In this document: piece after piece, positions 21,560 through 34,012 of the stretch | Numbering within the stretch: position 1 is the first letter of the stretch | How the letters are laid out: every line of letters begins with the position of its first letter | Assembly: GCA_051453625.1 (NCBI GenBank) | Contig: JBOZIK010000001.1 | Coordinates: forward strand, 258,968,969-259,032,968 | Direction: 5' to 3' | DNA: 64,000 nt | Source: Welwitschia mirabilis | Lineage: Eukaryota > Gnetophyta > Gnetopsida > Welwitschiales | Made by a program: the position numbers and the translations under genes | Notes under the pieces: generated by a model | What the model saw: only the letters and a program-made list of their open reading frames with translations | Databases searched by the model: none | What the model was told of the DNA's origin: nothing

Positions 21560-24330
21560 ATACCACCCATGCATTTAACATATACAAGTATAGAGTACAA
21601 CCCAAATTTTAAAAACTAGTAAAGTATTCAAAAAATATTTAAAGATTAATCCTTATTAAAGGAAGAAACTACATAATATTTTTCATAAATTATATTTATA
21701 AGTTACAATTGATAATGCTAATAATAAAATGATATGAATAAAACATAATATAAATGTAGATGTAGTAAAATTATAATGTAAATGTTCTAAATGAAATCAA
21801 TTATCAAGTTTATAAACTTTTGTTCACCCAACTTGATCATTATACTATAAAGAATCAAATTCAATCTCTTAAAGCATTAAATTAACATCAACATAAGGTA
21901 TAAGAAATGTTAAGAAAGAGAGATCTGAGAGAAAAAGACACATTTATTATTCGTTATAAGCAATAATTCCTTAATAGAGGATACTCAGCCAGATACTAAG
22001 AAAAATCTTTTCTTCCAAGTGAATGGATCCTTTTCATAATATTTTACAATTATCATAGATTACTTTGATGTAAAATTTATTAAATAAGATGTCTAAGTAG
22101 GGTATTTGTAGTTGTTCTTTAGTATTTTAAGTTACTTAATGATTGAAATAGAATGGATGTGACTCAAATTGAAAACTACTTATAATTTAATTAATTTTTA
22201 AATAATTAATGATCATTATCTTGTAATTATTAACCAGATTAAATCTAACTTGAAATGAGGCTTTTATTAATAGTCATCTTAGAAATTTATTCTTGATTAT
22301 CATGTGAATAATCCTCTCTAATCATAAATGATAGTTCTACCGAGACTCATTTTGGGACCTCATCTAGATGCCTAGGAGAATTATACTTCAAATTAATCTT
22401 CTACTTCTCAAGAACTTTCATTACTTATTAACCACATTTATCTAAACTCAACACATTAGAAAAAATTTCAAATAGTTATGTTAGCCTCTACCAAGTATCA
22501 TGATAATGGCTATAGCATCCTATGTTATTACATTTTATCATTATCTTATCAGTTAACTATTATAACTATTCTAAAATAAATACAAAAGAATTATACTTTA
22601 AAATTTATTAAAAAGGTTTAAATATGATAGAAAAATATATTTTTTTATTACCATTATGACTAATTACAATTTTATTTTATTTCAAAGAAACCTTCCAACT
22701 AAGCCTAAAACATACCCCTTATAAACTTGACGAGATGTAGCTAATTTTTCCTTGTAATATATCCCTTCATTGAGACTTTATCAAAGTCCAATAAAGCATC
22801 TAGATAAAAAGTAGCAAGATAAATTTCTAAGATAAATAATTAAATCAAACATAAAAAATAAATTTTAGTAGTTTACCATGTAGAATGAAGACAATTAAGT
22901 ATAATTTTCATTTATCAACCATCATATAGTGACATGGATCTTCATCTAGTATTATCATATAGAAAATCCTCTTTTGAAGATTAAATTAATCATAAACATC
23001 ATATGAATTACCTTGAAACCATTACTTATAAATAATTAAATTTCCAAGATTTTTCCTACTTTAATTCCCCACTACATGTCTGTAAAAGGTATTGATAATG
23101 AGAAAATGAAATTCTAAAAAGAAATTACAAAAATAGAATAACTCAAAATGCATGTGTATATAGCCAAAAAAAAAAACGATATTTTAATATATAAGACAAG
23201 TGGATTATAATACAAAAAAATATTTTTAAAAAAATTTATCATAGAACTCAATGATGATAAGATAAAACCTAGAACTACACATCAAAATCCTATAGCTATG
23301 ATGATGGTGATTGTACTTAATCATCAATTAAAACCTCATATATAAGGAAGTATAAGATTACATGCTCATGTATAACCCTATCAATATGAGTATGATTATT
23401 TCTAATCACTTTAAAAGATTCACAATGATACTCTACTTGATTTGGATCACTCTGTGCTCAGTTGAGATAGTTGTTTCCTTAATAGACGCAAACATTATAA
23501 CTTACTACGCTATATACATAAGTATGTCTTAGAAATATTAATCCATTTATGTGAGATTATCATCCAAATACTACTTCACACTAGTAAGTAACTTCTCCAT
23601 TTGCTTGAGACTGATACCACCAACTATATGAGGAAGAACTTGATGTACTTGTAACTGCTTTAGCTCTTTTAGAATGTGAATATTTATGTCATATAAGCGC
23701 TATCCTTTAGTATATAGATGAGGTTGAGCCAATATTTTGTATGAATCAAGGATTCTAAAGGATATCTAACAATAAGAATGATATCCTAGTGTGCATAGAG
23801 ATCTCATGTCTACCATACTGCTTATCTTAAATAAGATTTCTTCATTTTCAATAATAACTTAAAAATAGTAAAACTCTAGGCATTAATGGTATGTATTAAA
23901 AATGTTTTATGTGATTTTAGAATATTATTTAAAGTGATGTTTATAGTGTATACATTAGATATCTTAATAACGATTCTTTCAAAATTACTATAAATACTAG
24001 AGAGTGATGAAACCTCTTCTAAAATTAGGATACCTTTACAACATCAATAATTAGAGTCCAATCATGATTATAAATATAATCTATATTACTATTATCAAAG
24101 CTCTTTATAAATACATTAAAACGGTTTCTTTCTTACCTTTAATAACAAAGAGCAGATAGGTCTCATGTTAAATAAATTCATTTTAGATAATGTAATCATA
24201 GTAGTGGAGTTTATCAATTAGGCCTCTAATACTCATTAAAATGTTATCCTTCTTAAATTGTATTTTTCAAGCATTATAATAGTCTTGATTAGTAAGTATT
24301 ATTAAAGGTGATAAGATAGCACTGATTGGA
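21560..24330. other. Unassigned region between copia gag and LINE
   Basis: The rest of copia gag and its 5' LTR should lie here on the minus strand, but I could not trace either. A 9-base match to the tRNA-iMet primer site sits at 23,611-23,619. Around it (23,560-23,740, minus strand) is an open, protein-like run, KELKQLQVHQVLPHIVGG then ISLKQMEKLL, which I do not recognise. Confidence 0.35.
23611..23619 (-). promoter_or_regulatory. Possible tRNA-iMet primer-binding site of the copia element
   Basis: The minus strand reads tggtatcag, matching the first nine bases complementary to initiator tRNA-Met, then diverges (tctcaag). Strand and distance, about 2.3 kb upstream of the nucleocapsid, suit the Sirevirus-like element. 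No CA-ending LTR is obvious next to it, so it may be chance. Confidence 0.3.
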
Positions 24331-24562
24331 ATCCTATGGATTGGAAAAGTCCCTTAAAAATCATGTACAAATATTAATTAATGCAATGTTTTATTAATTG
24401 AATATCCTCCTCTCTTCCCCCTCCTAATTAATCTTGAGATATATATTAGATAAGGTTTTTCCATTAGCCAATTATATTTTTATTATTTTTATAAAGGATT
24501 TAAAAGCTCTTCTCAAGGTTAAACATTTTTTAGGACATCTCCAAGGTATTGCTCTTTCTAAT

Positions 24563-24605
<43 letters not shown>

Positions 24606-26000
24606 GTACATTAGGCTTTATACTGAATTAGGGAAAAACCCAAGTCATATGATCTAGATTTAATAATCATATACCTTAGACGTCTAAATATAATATTTAG
24701 TGATTCTTTCCTACAAATTAGATTAAGAGTCTTGAGATTTCACTTTCTTTAGTGGATACTCCTTTAGCTATGTGGCATAGAGTTATGAATTGAATCAAAA
24801 TAAAAACTTTAAAAAAAAATAGTCAAACCTTTATATTTCATTGGATGCCTTAATATTTACTCTAATATTATTAGTTTTTCTCCAATTTATTATGCCTTAT
24901 TTATGGTTCCTTCCAAATTATCTTATGACTCTATGAATAAAATCCTTTAATATCACTTATGAGATGATTCTAATAATTCTAAAGTTTTTAATAGGATAGC
25001 ATGAAATACTTGTAAGTAGGGTAAAGATGTTAATATCTTAGGGATTTCTTTCTTAAAAGTTTAAGGTCTCTGTCTAGTAGTCAAACTATTAGATCCTTTA
25101 AGAAAGAAGATACTTAGAAACTACTATTTTAGCATTACTTTGCTAATGTGAGGGTTCATCACTCACCAGCATGACATGAAATTCTCTAGAGTAAGATGAT
25201 ATTTTTATCCACCAATGTATTTCTATAAGGATTTTATGCTTTCTAGAAAATTTAAAAATGTTAGTAAAAACCCAAAATATACCTTTTATGGAATTCTAAG
25301 GGCTTGCTCTAAGTAATATGAGAAATCATTCTCCTTGATGGTGTCTTGGTTTTAAGATAAGTAATAAGTCTTTAGATCCTCATTATCCTTATAGAATTAC
25401 TAATTTAATAAAAGATGTTTTGATTTATCTATAATAATTTATTTATTATGGTAATGACAATGTAGTATTTGATGGTTAGCTGTTAAGACTAGATGAAAGA
25501 TCAAAAAAACCTAATTTTCATAAGATTAATCATATTTAGAAAATTTTGTTAAAATATAATTACAAGAATTCCTACAATAATTGATGGGAAAAATGGAACT
25601 GGTCTTAGGACATTATCTTATGAAATGTTTCTATTAAGAAATCTAAGTTATGGAATAGTACATTTCATAATACTCAAAATTTATTCAAATGTAAATGGAA
25701 TTGAGATTGGTCAAAAAATAAATAAAAAGAATTATTTCATATTCTTTGGAATTCTAAATCATAGCTAAAATATAAGGTCTTTCTTTTGTTTTTTAATATG
25801 TAAAGGTTTGTTTATTGACCATTGTCTTAAATAGCTAGGAATAAAACAACCTACTTATCAATATGAAGATGTTTTTCAGCATATGTTCTAAAAGCATACT
25901 TAAATAATCAAGTTATAAAGTGGATTACAATATCTTTTTCCTATAAGAACTTTCTATCTTATCTAGAATATAATTTTTTAAGACAAAGTTAATAATAGTG
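24330..26000 (+). mobile_element. LINE (L1-type) reverse transcriptase relic
   Basis: Plus-strand frames show the sequence order of plant L1-type LINE pol. At 24,440-24,560, LDKVFPLANYIFIIFIKDL then KALLKVKHFLGHLQGIALSNG stands where the family has LRQGDPLSPYLFIICMEALS and the following GIKIS block. At about 24,875-25,060, IYYALFMVPSKLSYDSMNKIL and later RIA then GKDVNILGISFLKV fit the post-RT region (IHW..WD.LC.PK..GGLGI..L). At about 25,740-25,820, LWNSKS then LKYKVFLLFF fits the terminal reverse-transcriptase zinc-binding region (IW....PKVKFFLW). Stops, frameshifts and an (AT)n expansion at 24,566-24,599 break it. No poly-A tail or target duplication was delimited. Confidence 0.75.
24566..24599. 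repeat. (TA)n microsatellite inside the LINE relic
   Basis: About 17 TA units placed just before the point where the FADD catalytic box of the LINE RT would be expected. Confidence 0.95.
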
Positions 26001-28870
26001 TAAAGATATGATTGTATATTATTCTATAGAAAGGTCTACATTTTCTATGGAAATGTCATTACTAGGCTTGGTATAAACATGAAACCTTTGACAACTTCAC
26101 TTGTGGAATGAAAATTTCAATACACACTATGGATTATCTTTACTATGCAGCCGTTTGAGGTTGTCATATAGATTGATTTATGATATTGCTTAGAAAAGGA
26201 ATTACTTATAATGCTAAAATCATCCCATTTACTATTTCATTAATATAACTAATCATCTAGGGGAATGTAGTTACTTATGAATGTCTTTTTATGCTCTATT
26301 AATATTGTCCTTTTCTAATTTATATTTTTCTTCTATACCTTATTAGCTCCATCTCTTTTAATGAATGACATTTAAAATATAAGATGGAAGATCAAGTAAT
26401 AACTATCTTGGAAGGATGAACTGATTAAAATGATAGAATGAAAGTAAATAGTACTCATCTAAGCCCACTATTACATTTTGCAGAATGTCAAGAGCATCAT
26501 AGGATTCTTGTTCATCTACTTCTTCTTTGAAAGCATGAATATGAATAGCTCCCTTTCCACTTAATCGTATCACTTATATGATATGGCTTAGTAATAAGTA
26601 GAAATATTATCCATTTATTATAGTCTTGATCCCCTTAATAGTCTCTTCCTTCTTATCTTGATGTGTTTATGACCTCATGGATTCAAAACACATAAATATT
26701 TATAGTGTACTAAGAACCAAAAGAATTTAGGAGCCACCTAATATGACTTACTATAATGGTCTAGTTAATTTTTACGTCTCATATGTACATGAGGTTTGCA
26801 AAGTACCTCTCAAGTCTAATTGTGGCATAAGATACCAACTTTTTCTATTTTGTTTTAATGTTTTTCTCCCTCTTGTTTCTTCACTATAAATCTAACAGGT
26901 ACTTGAGATTCTCCTTAAGAGTAGGAATTCTTCATGATAAGATATTGAATTATTTGGAATGATGTATAAGATTCACATGTAATACATGTGAAATAATAAA
27001 TTCAAAAACATCTACTATTACTTCATTATATAAAAGGTTATGTAAAAATATATCATTAAAGAATAAAAATATGTTATCAAAATTAAAATTTTTACTAGAG
27101 GTGAGAAAATAAGGAATTATGCATTTTACGGAGAAATGGGAAAAACAAATGGAAAATAAAGAACATGTGATTTTTTAGCCAAAATAAAGGTCCTAAATCA
27201 AAATTTTGAGATGGTAAAAAGATCTAGTATGTGAAAATAATAATTTTAAGTCTATATTTATCTAATTTCATCATAAGATAGTAAAGAAAACTTAATTTAA
27301 ATCTAAAACTGTAGCATCAAAGAATTTTGGCTAAAAATGCTGATAACTCATGAAATATGTAATGAAATTACAAATTATTATGATGGAAAAATTATATTTT
27401 ATCATAAAGATGATATTCCAAAAATATCTAAAATGTAAAAAATTATTTAAATTAAAATAAAAATTAAAAACATATGCCATTTATAAAAAATTAGCTAAAA
27501 AAATCTAATCTAGATAAGGAAATCCATGTAAAATTAAAGAAAGATGGTGTCTGGATAAAGAAAGAAGTCAAAGGAACTAAATTCAAGGCTTCATGATTAA
27601 ATATGAATAAATACAATTGGCCAAAAAGAGAAGAAGAAAAAGCGTTTTATCATTAGTCTATTATAGTCATATGGGACTTAGTTGAGATAAAATCCCTAGC
27701 ATGTCCTTCTTAAAAGGGGTAAATTAAAAAATTACATTTTTATTTTATTACTATTAATTTTAAGTAATTATTCACCTATGTCATCTAAATGAATTAAGTA
27801 GATGATCTTTTAAAAATCAAAAAATTAGACTATGATAAGCTCAGTGTTATAACAAGTTAGATGAATAGGTCTAAAACATATACAGAAGAACTAAAAGGCT
27901 TAGAAAGAATAAAAATAATATGAATGATTAAGAGATTGAAGTTAAAGATAATCATCCTCTTAGTGTTATTTACATGGATCAACTGAATTATCTTTTAGAA
28001 ACTAAAAAATTAAGTAATACAGATAGTAATAGTATAAATAAGATAAATTAGAGAAGTGAATATTATGAATAATGAAAGTAGCAATGATAGATGAAAAAAA
28101 TACTAGAGATATATTTCACAATGCAAGATACATTATGTTATAGGGTTTAAGACAAATTATAAAAATATCACATTTGAGATAGCATAACAATAATAAAAAA
28201 CATCAAAGAAATCTAGGTAATACTTTAAATAAAAGTGGTTATGAAATTACCAATTTATGAGAAAAGATTAGCTTCCATAATGTTTACATGATTGGCCAGA
28301 CATCTAAAGCATGAAATGAATTTTTATAAAATGTCTAATATTGGCTAAGGATTAAAATTAAGTAGAGGTAACATTGATAGCTAATGGATAATAAAAGGAA
28401 AAATGATTTTATTTCTAAAAGATGATAAGTTAACTAAGAAAGCTTATTATTCATGTAAAGAATAGGAGAAAGTATGCAAATAACTTTAAGATAATCAAAA
28501 TAAACACTATGAGAATTCTACATTCAAATGAAAAGAATGGAACATGAAGTAGCTTGATTACTTTACCCTAAATGCTAGCTTACCAGCATCCATTAGTATA
28601 TATTATCAAATCACTTAATTCTAGAGATGTATGGTTTAATGATAAACAAGATGAAGCATCATGTAATAATAACAGTGACTGTGATAAAATATAATTTTTA
28701 TTCTATAAATCATTATTATAATGTTAAAACTATAATTCAATCTAATCATTATCTATATCAATAACGACATTCAATATATACTTCTTTTAATGATTAATAT
28801 GTTTTGAATTATAATGAAGTCATTAATTTAGAGTTACAAAAAATAAAGTTAATAAGACATTGAAAAATAC
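26000..28870. other. Unassigned AT-rich DNA
   Basis: No element or gene can be named. Minus-strand 26,455-26,560 reads SGKGAIHIHAFKEEVDEQ then ESYDALDILQNVIVGLDEYY without a stop, which looks like coding sequence. I cannot place it in a family. A perfect 21-base palindrome lies at 26,972-26,992. The rest is purine-rich, low in recognisable structure. Confidence 0.35.
26972..26992. repeat. Perfect 21-base palindrome
   Basis: Arms ttcacatgta and tacatgtgaa around one central a. It includes two CATGT cores. Confidence 0.8.
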
Positions 28871-30151
28871 CATTCATCATAATGTGAGGAATGCAACCAC
28901 TATTAAGAGAGTAAGGACCCATAAGCCAAATCTAGATAATGGCTAACTGACCCTCTAGGGGAGTTTTCATAGATATTATATCAAAATACTAAAGGCCCTT
29001 ATTAGGAAACTATACCCTAATACACTTGTGATAAGATCATGGAAATAATGAAATTCATAGAAAGGAATGAATTTTCCACTCAAATTAAATTTTTTATTTC
29101 AACAGGTAACTTATAATACCATTTTTGAAACATTAATTAATCATTAAATTGATAAATTAAAAACGTATAAAGATAAAGACAAGAATTAGACTTGACATAA
29201 GTTAATAATTTAATAAAATAATATAGACATTATAGCTCATGAACATGGGAATGTTTTAGAAATTAAAAATTTCTTTCATGAAAAATGTAATGACATTTAA
29301 GATAAAATCAAGTAAATAGATAATCAACCAGTATAACAACTCAATCAAGGAATCTAACTAAGAAATTGTTTAAACAATGATGAAGAGAAGACTCTCCTCT
29401 TAGTTAAGAGGATCATATATGTTAATCACCTCTATCATATCCATTCTATCATTCTAATTATTAAGTAATTAATAAAATTTTAACCATTATCCATTAAAAC
29501 TTTATTTTTTCTTTAAAATTAGATTAGAAATCCTAATAAAAACTTGGGATGCACCTTTTTTTTACAAGAAAAGGACCTAACTATTTAGAAGTTAACTTGT
29601 TATGAATTAAATGTTCTTAAGTATTAAATAGTAAGACTAATTGAATAGGTTATAAGAACTTAAGTAAAAGATTTTTATCATGGGTAATTTTGGCTTAGGC
29701 TTTTTGGATGAATTATTTTTAGATGGCATGAGTATGTTTTTAATCAAGTTATTGTGATTATACTAGATTATAGTAAAGGTTTTCATTAAGATTAATAATA
29801 CTAAATTGATGAATAGTTTTTTATGATTTATAGCATACATCAACTTAAAGAACATGATCTTTACTGTATGTAAGTTCACAATACAAAAAACCAAGTAAGT
29901 TACATGAACTTATATAAGAATCCTAAAGGACATCATTAATTTTTAGAGACCATAAATTTTTATTTTTAGAAATAAGTTTTTGAACCATTTTTTAAATTTA
30001 TCTATTGGAATTTTCAACTTAACCATTAATTTAATGATATTATGTAGTTACAACTACATATTTAATGTTACAAAAATAGGAAGTTTCCTAAGGATTTTAT
30101 TTATGAATTGGATTTCTCCATTATGTATCAAGATCCTTTAAAGCCAAAACC

Positions 30152-30736
30152 NNNNNNNNNNNNNNNNNNNNNNNNNNNNNNNNNNNNNNNNNNNNNNNNN
30201 NNNNNNNNNNNNNNNNNNNNNNNNNNNNNNNNNNNNNNNNNNNNNNNNNNNNNNNNNNNNNNNNNNNNNNNNNNNNNNNNNNNNNNNNNNNNNNNNNNNN
30301 NNNNNNNNNNNNNNNNNNNNNNNNNNNNNNNNNNNNNNNNNNNNNNNNNNNNNNNNNNNNNNNNNNNNNNNNNNNNNNNNNNNNNNNNNNNNNNNNNNNN
30401 NNNNNNNNNNNNNNNNNNNNNNNNNNNNNNNNNNNNNNNNNNNNNNNNNNNNNNNNNNNNNNNNNNNNNNNNNNNNNNNNNNNNNNNNNNNNNNNNNNNN
30501 NNNNNNNNNNNNNNNNNNNNNNNNNNNNNNNNNNNNNNNNNNNNNNNNNNNNNNNNNNNNNNNNNNNNNNNNNNNNNNNNNNNNNNNNNNNNNNNNNNNN
30601 NNNNNNNNNNNNNNNNNNNNNNNNNNNNNNNNNNNNNNNNNNNNNNNNNNNNNNNNNNNNNNNNNNNNNNNNNNNNNNNNNNNNNNNNNNNNNNNNNNNN
30701 NNNNNNNNNNNNNNNNNNNNNNNNNNNNNNNNNNNN
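30152..30736. other. Assembly gap, 585 N
   Basis: Undetermined bases within the integrase relic. Apparent long open frames across this interval consist only of undetermined residues and are not genes. Confidence 1.
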
Positions 30737-30938
30737 GAGAAGAATATCATCAACCCATTTAGTCACATAATCCATAGCCAAAGGAATGTAATTCTTGCAA
30801 GGAGATGATTTTATAGGGCCTATAAGATCAATATCTTTATAGTCTGAAGGTTCACATTAGCAAATGGTTTGAAGCAATATCTCCTAATATTTAGATAAGA
30901 TTCTAAAATATTGATAAGCATTACATATTATAGTGAGT

Positions 30939-31340
30939 TAAAAAAATCTTAAAAAAGAGCAAGCCAATAAAAATTAGAATGTAGAATTTTTATGGCAACC
31001 TTATTACCATCAAATTAACCTTTACAAACTCCTTCATAATAAATGGTTAAGGATATTATGTTTTCCACACTTACATACAAACATTTACGCATGATTCAAT
31101 CTTCCAAAATGTTAACAAGAATTTGATGTTTTAGTAAGGTTAAAAGAGTTTTAAAAAAAAAGTAAGCCAATAAAAACTAGAATGTAGGATTTTCATGGCT
31201 ATCTTATAACCAATAAATTAACTTCAACAAACTCCACCATGATAAAGAGTAATAATATCATGTTCTTTTCATTCATGCACATGCTTACACATAATTTGAT
31301 TTTTACAATGATGGTACAAGTATAGTTCATACTATTCATA
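30939..31340. repeat. 203-base tandem duplication inside integrase
   Basis: Two diverged copies follow each other. Shared landmarks include aagccaataaaaa at about 30,961 and 31,164, gaatgtag, and acataatttgat/catgattcaat at their ends. Divergence between the copies is similar to that elsewhere in the relic. Confidence 0.8.
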
Positions 31341-32079
31341 ATTCTGTATTTTATGAAGAAAAGATTTTCATGGATTTATCATCTAATGTTAATGAGTTTT
31401 TATGGTAACAAAATGTTAGAAGACATAAGAGTAAGAGAAAACTAAATATTTTTTTCAAACTAAAATTTTATTCTTCAAGAATATTTTTCCATAATTATTT
31501 CATTAAAGATCTTGCTTATAAAGGAAATCATAGCATTGATGTTTTTCACTAGGATTTTCACATATTCCTATGTATGGAATTAAGGTGTGCATACAAGCCT
31601 TATGGAAATATATCTTCTACCTAGGAAAGACTAGATTACCTAGGAGAAAAATTTGAAAATGCAAACTACAATAAAACCTCCCTAAAGAAGTTTATATATA
31701 AGGTAACTACTTTATTAAAAAAGTACTCAATTTACTATTAGACATCTTATAGTAGATAGAATTATTATGTACATTAAACATCATGTAATACTAGGCCAAA
31801 ACATGTACTACACATCTGGTACTACTAGAACATAATTTTACTACCCATCCTATAGTATTAGGATTATGAATAAGTTCATTTAGAGATTAAAAAGTTAAAT
31901 AAACATCACAATGTATAAGAAAGAATGAGTTTGATTCACCTCATTGTTGATTTAATGTTGGATTAAAAGTGTTGAAATTTCTTTCAACCAAGTATATTTG
32001 TTTAATCATAAGTTGTTGGCTTCATGGTTGGATAATGTATTAGCATAATAACTTCATACTATATAAGTTTCTTAATTTT

Positions 32080-32170
32080 ATGCATCAATTTCCATGTATC
32101 ATTTTATATAACAACATGGTATTTTTCTTTTATGACTTGGATTCACTGATTTTGTAGAATGATGTCTTTT
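32080..32170 (-). pseudogene. copia element 2, N-terminal RT remnant
   Basis: The minus strand reads NDTWKLM at about 32,085-32,110, matching the N.TWEL block at the start of copia RT, after an ESK-like stretch. The following WIF and catalytic blocks are not found downstream. Confidence 0.5.
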
Positions 32171-32609
32171 AAAAAAATTAGTTTAGTATTAAATTTAAAT
32201 GAACCTCTTCGTCATTATCATCATAAATTATACACATACTATGTTTGGTTCTAGCTTTACCATTCTCATATTCATGGACACCTTGAAAAGGATATTATAA
32301 CTAAGTATATTGATATCATCTTTAGGTAGTATTAAAATTTCAATTGGAGAACTAACTAAAATACTAATATAACCAAGATTAAATGTATTAAGGACATTAA
32401 ATTCCTTAATTCCTATAGGTTAAAAAGTAGTCATACCAATACAAGTAACTAAAGCATGATTGGTGGATAGGTTTGTCTTCTTAGTCATAGGATATTAATC
32501 ATTTAAGATGGTCACTAGGTTAAAACAATGATGAAGATTTAAATAATCAAGTTAATAATTATTGTTTAAAGTATTTAAAAATATTATTGTATGAACAATA
32601 CTAATCTTA

Positions 32610-33470
32610 TGCTGCTCTAGAATATAAACTCAATATCCATTCTAGTTAGCTTGATATCACATAAAAATGCTAATGCAAGCATGTATTCCAAATTTTTCAT
32701 GATTTTTATGTGCAATATGGACATAGCACTTGCAAAAAAAAAACATGAAAAATGATTCAAATTTAGCTTATATATATAGCATTTTATAGTTGGAGATACT
32801 CCTTTTTTAGTATAGTTACCAATCTGGTTATTATGATGCACTACTATATTCACTACTTCATCCTAGAGATAGGTCTTATAGTTACTAAAATACATCATTG
32901 AATGTGTTATATTCATGATAGTTTGATTAAATAACTTAGTTATTCATTTTATTAAGGTATTCTAGGGTATGTATTCAAATGTCTAATCCCTTTAGAAGTG
33001 AGAAAGTCCTTAAACTTAGAAGATGTGTACTTATCACTATTATTTGAGTGAGAGATTTTAATCCGATAGTTAGTATACTTTTTCATCTTAGCCTTGGACT
33101 TTTTTAAAATGTCCACATTGTGAATTTTTAATATAATAAAATATATTTAAATTACTTGAAAATAATCATCAATAAAATAATAAAATCATGAAAGCATTAG
33201 AGCTTGAAAACTGACATAGGCTCATATGGATCACTATGAATTAGATGAATGTTTTAATGATTATGTCAGTTACTTAGTATAAGCTAATATCAATTTTATT
33301 TTCCTATTATACATGATTCATAAGAAGAAAAATCTCATGAAATGGATGAAAGAATTTGGTGGTCATTCTCATGCATCACTTTCATCATGAAAGGAGCAAG
33401 ATGTTCTAATCGAGCATGCCATAGGAGTAATTAAGAAAGGTCATCATGGAAAACTGTGTAACCAATTCCT
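32610..33470 (-). pseudogene. copia element 2 integrase relic
   Basis: Minus-strand reading shows LIHSDPYEPMSVFK near 33,215-33,250, matching LIHSDLCGPM at the core start. Next comes SHSNNSDKYTSSKFKDFLTS then KGIRH at 32,975-33,040, where the family has RSDNGGEY.S.EFK.FL...GI. Both the Asp and the Gly-Gly are changed to Asn/Ser-type residues. A 78-codon open stretch at 32,617-32,853 reads NIVVHHNNQIGNYTKKGVSP and later YIYKLNLNHFSCFFFASA, fitting NTVVY.QNR, TP, and KP.L.HFRVFGC.AY of the integrase C-terminal half. Confidence 0.85.
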
Positions 33471-33539
33471 CATATTTTGACATAACCATGAAGAAAAATT
33501 ATATTTTCTTCCATGTTTTCTTTAATAACCAATTTTTTA

Positions 33540-34012
33540 TTTTCATTATAAATAACTAGTGATTACCTCATTTTAGAAATAAAGTGATCTTTTCATATTA
33601 GAGTGGAAAGAAATAGAAGATGCAATTTTAAAGGAGGCATAAATAGAACATAAGAAAGAGTTTGTGAAGAGAGAGATGTTAAGTTAAGGGTAACCAAATA
33701 TTATTCTTTCACTAGAACTAAAGTTATTTATACCAAATATATTTCGCTTACCACTAATCATGTTAATAAGTCATACAATGAGTTAAGCCTATGTTAAGAA
33801 TCCTTGTCTCATCATGAGATATGTTATTCCTCAACTCCACAAATTCAAAGTTGTTAAAAATTATATTTAGCATAAATTTTTCATCATTAAGGAAATAAAA
33901 TTATTTAGTAACTACATTTACCTTAGATTTAAACTTTCTCTTATCTTAAGATACCTATAGGATTCTACTTTATAAAGTTGTCTTCCACATCATGAACACT
34001 AATATTTGTTTT
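33540..34012 (-). pseudogene. copia element 2 gag knuckle and protease linker relic
   Basis: At 33,955-34,012 the minus strand reads CSxCGRQLYKVESYRYLK. This is a CX2CX4HX4C knuckle in which His and the last Cys have both become Tyr, each by a single C-to-T or G-to-A change. At 33,598-33,660 it reads SYVLFMPPLKLHLLFLSTLI, matching VLYVP.LK.NLLSVSKL between protease and integrase. The protease active site between them is not recognisable. Confidence 0.75.

Larger units (their letters stand above)
19252..21560 (-). mobile_element. Sirevirus-like copia element, 5' fragment
   Basis: Minus-strand copia domains continue here: integrase at 19,252-19,800, pre-integrase and protease at 20,000-20,300, and the gag nucleocapsid at 21,200-21,340. 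They are exactly the parts absent from the fragment at 3.6-5.42 kb, so the two pieces are one element split by the Athila insertion. The 5' limit is unknown. A possible primer site is at 23,611-23,619. Confidence 0.85.
28870..31400 (-). mobile_element. Athila-like element 3, integrase and downstream fragment
   Basis: A minus-strand Ty3 integrase relic, interrupted by a 585-base gap, is followed by a block at 28,880-29,040 that matches 12,300-12,680 of Athila element 1. That block lies a few hundred bases beyond integrase in both, so the two elements are relatives. RT and gag are not visible upstream; a copia relic begins near 32.1 kb. Neither LTR was found, so the element is truncated or its ends are too decayed. 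Confidence 0.7.
29455..31400 (-). pseudogene. Ty3 (Athila/Tat) integrase relic with duplicated zinc-binding segment
   Basis: Minus-strand translation next to the gap reads IDLIGPIKSSPCKNYIPLA then MDYVTKWVDD (30,740-30,840), matching the core start of Athila/Tat integrase (DFVGPI..S.....IL+A.DY.TKWVEA). Upstream, GNKVAIKILHSNFYWLALF fits the zinc-binding region, and a second, diverged copy (KIAMKILHSSFYWLTFF) lies 203 bases further upstream. The C-terminus at about 29,460-29,600 reads SKxLGPFLVKKR then FNGxW, where the family has W.GPF.V and the following N.D.LK+YY. Stops are common. Confidence 0.85.

Noticed and set aside
30108-30781. Three long open frames of over 200 codons across 30.1-30.8 kb
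   Set aside because: They consist almost wholly of undetermined residues from the 585-base gap. Only the right end holds real sequence, and that is integrase on the minus strand.
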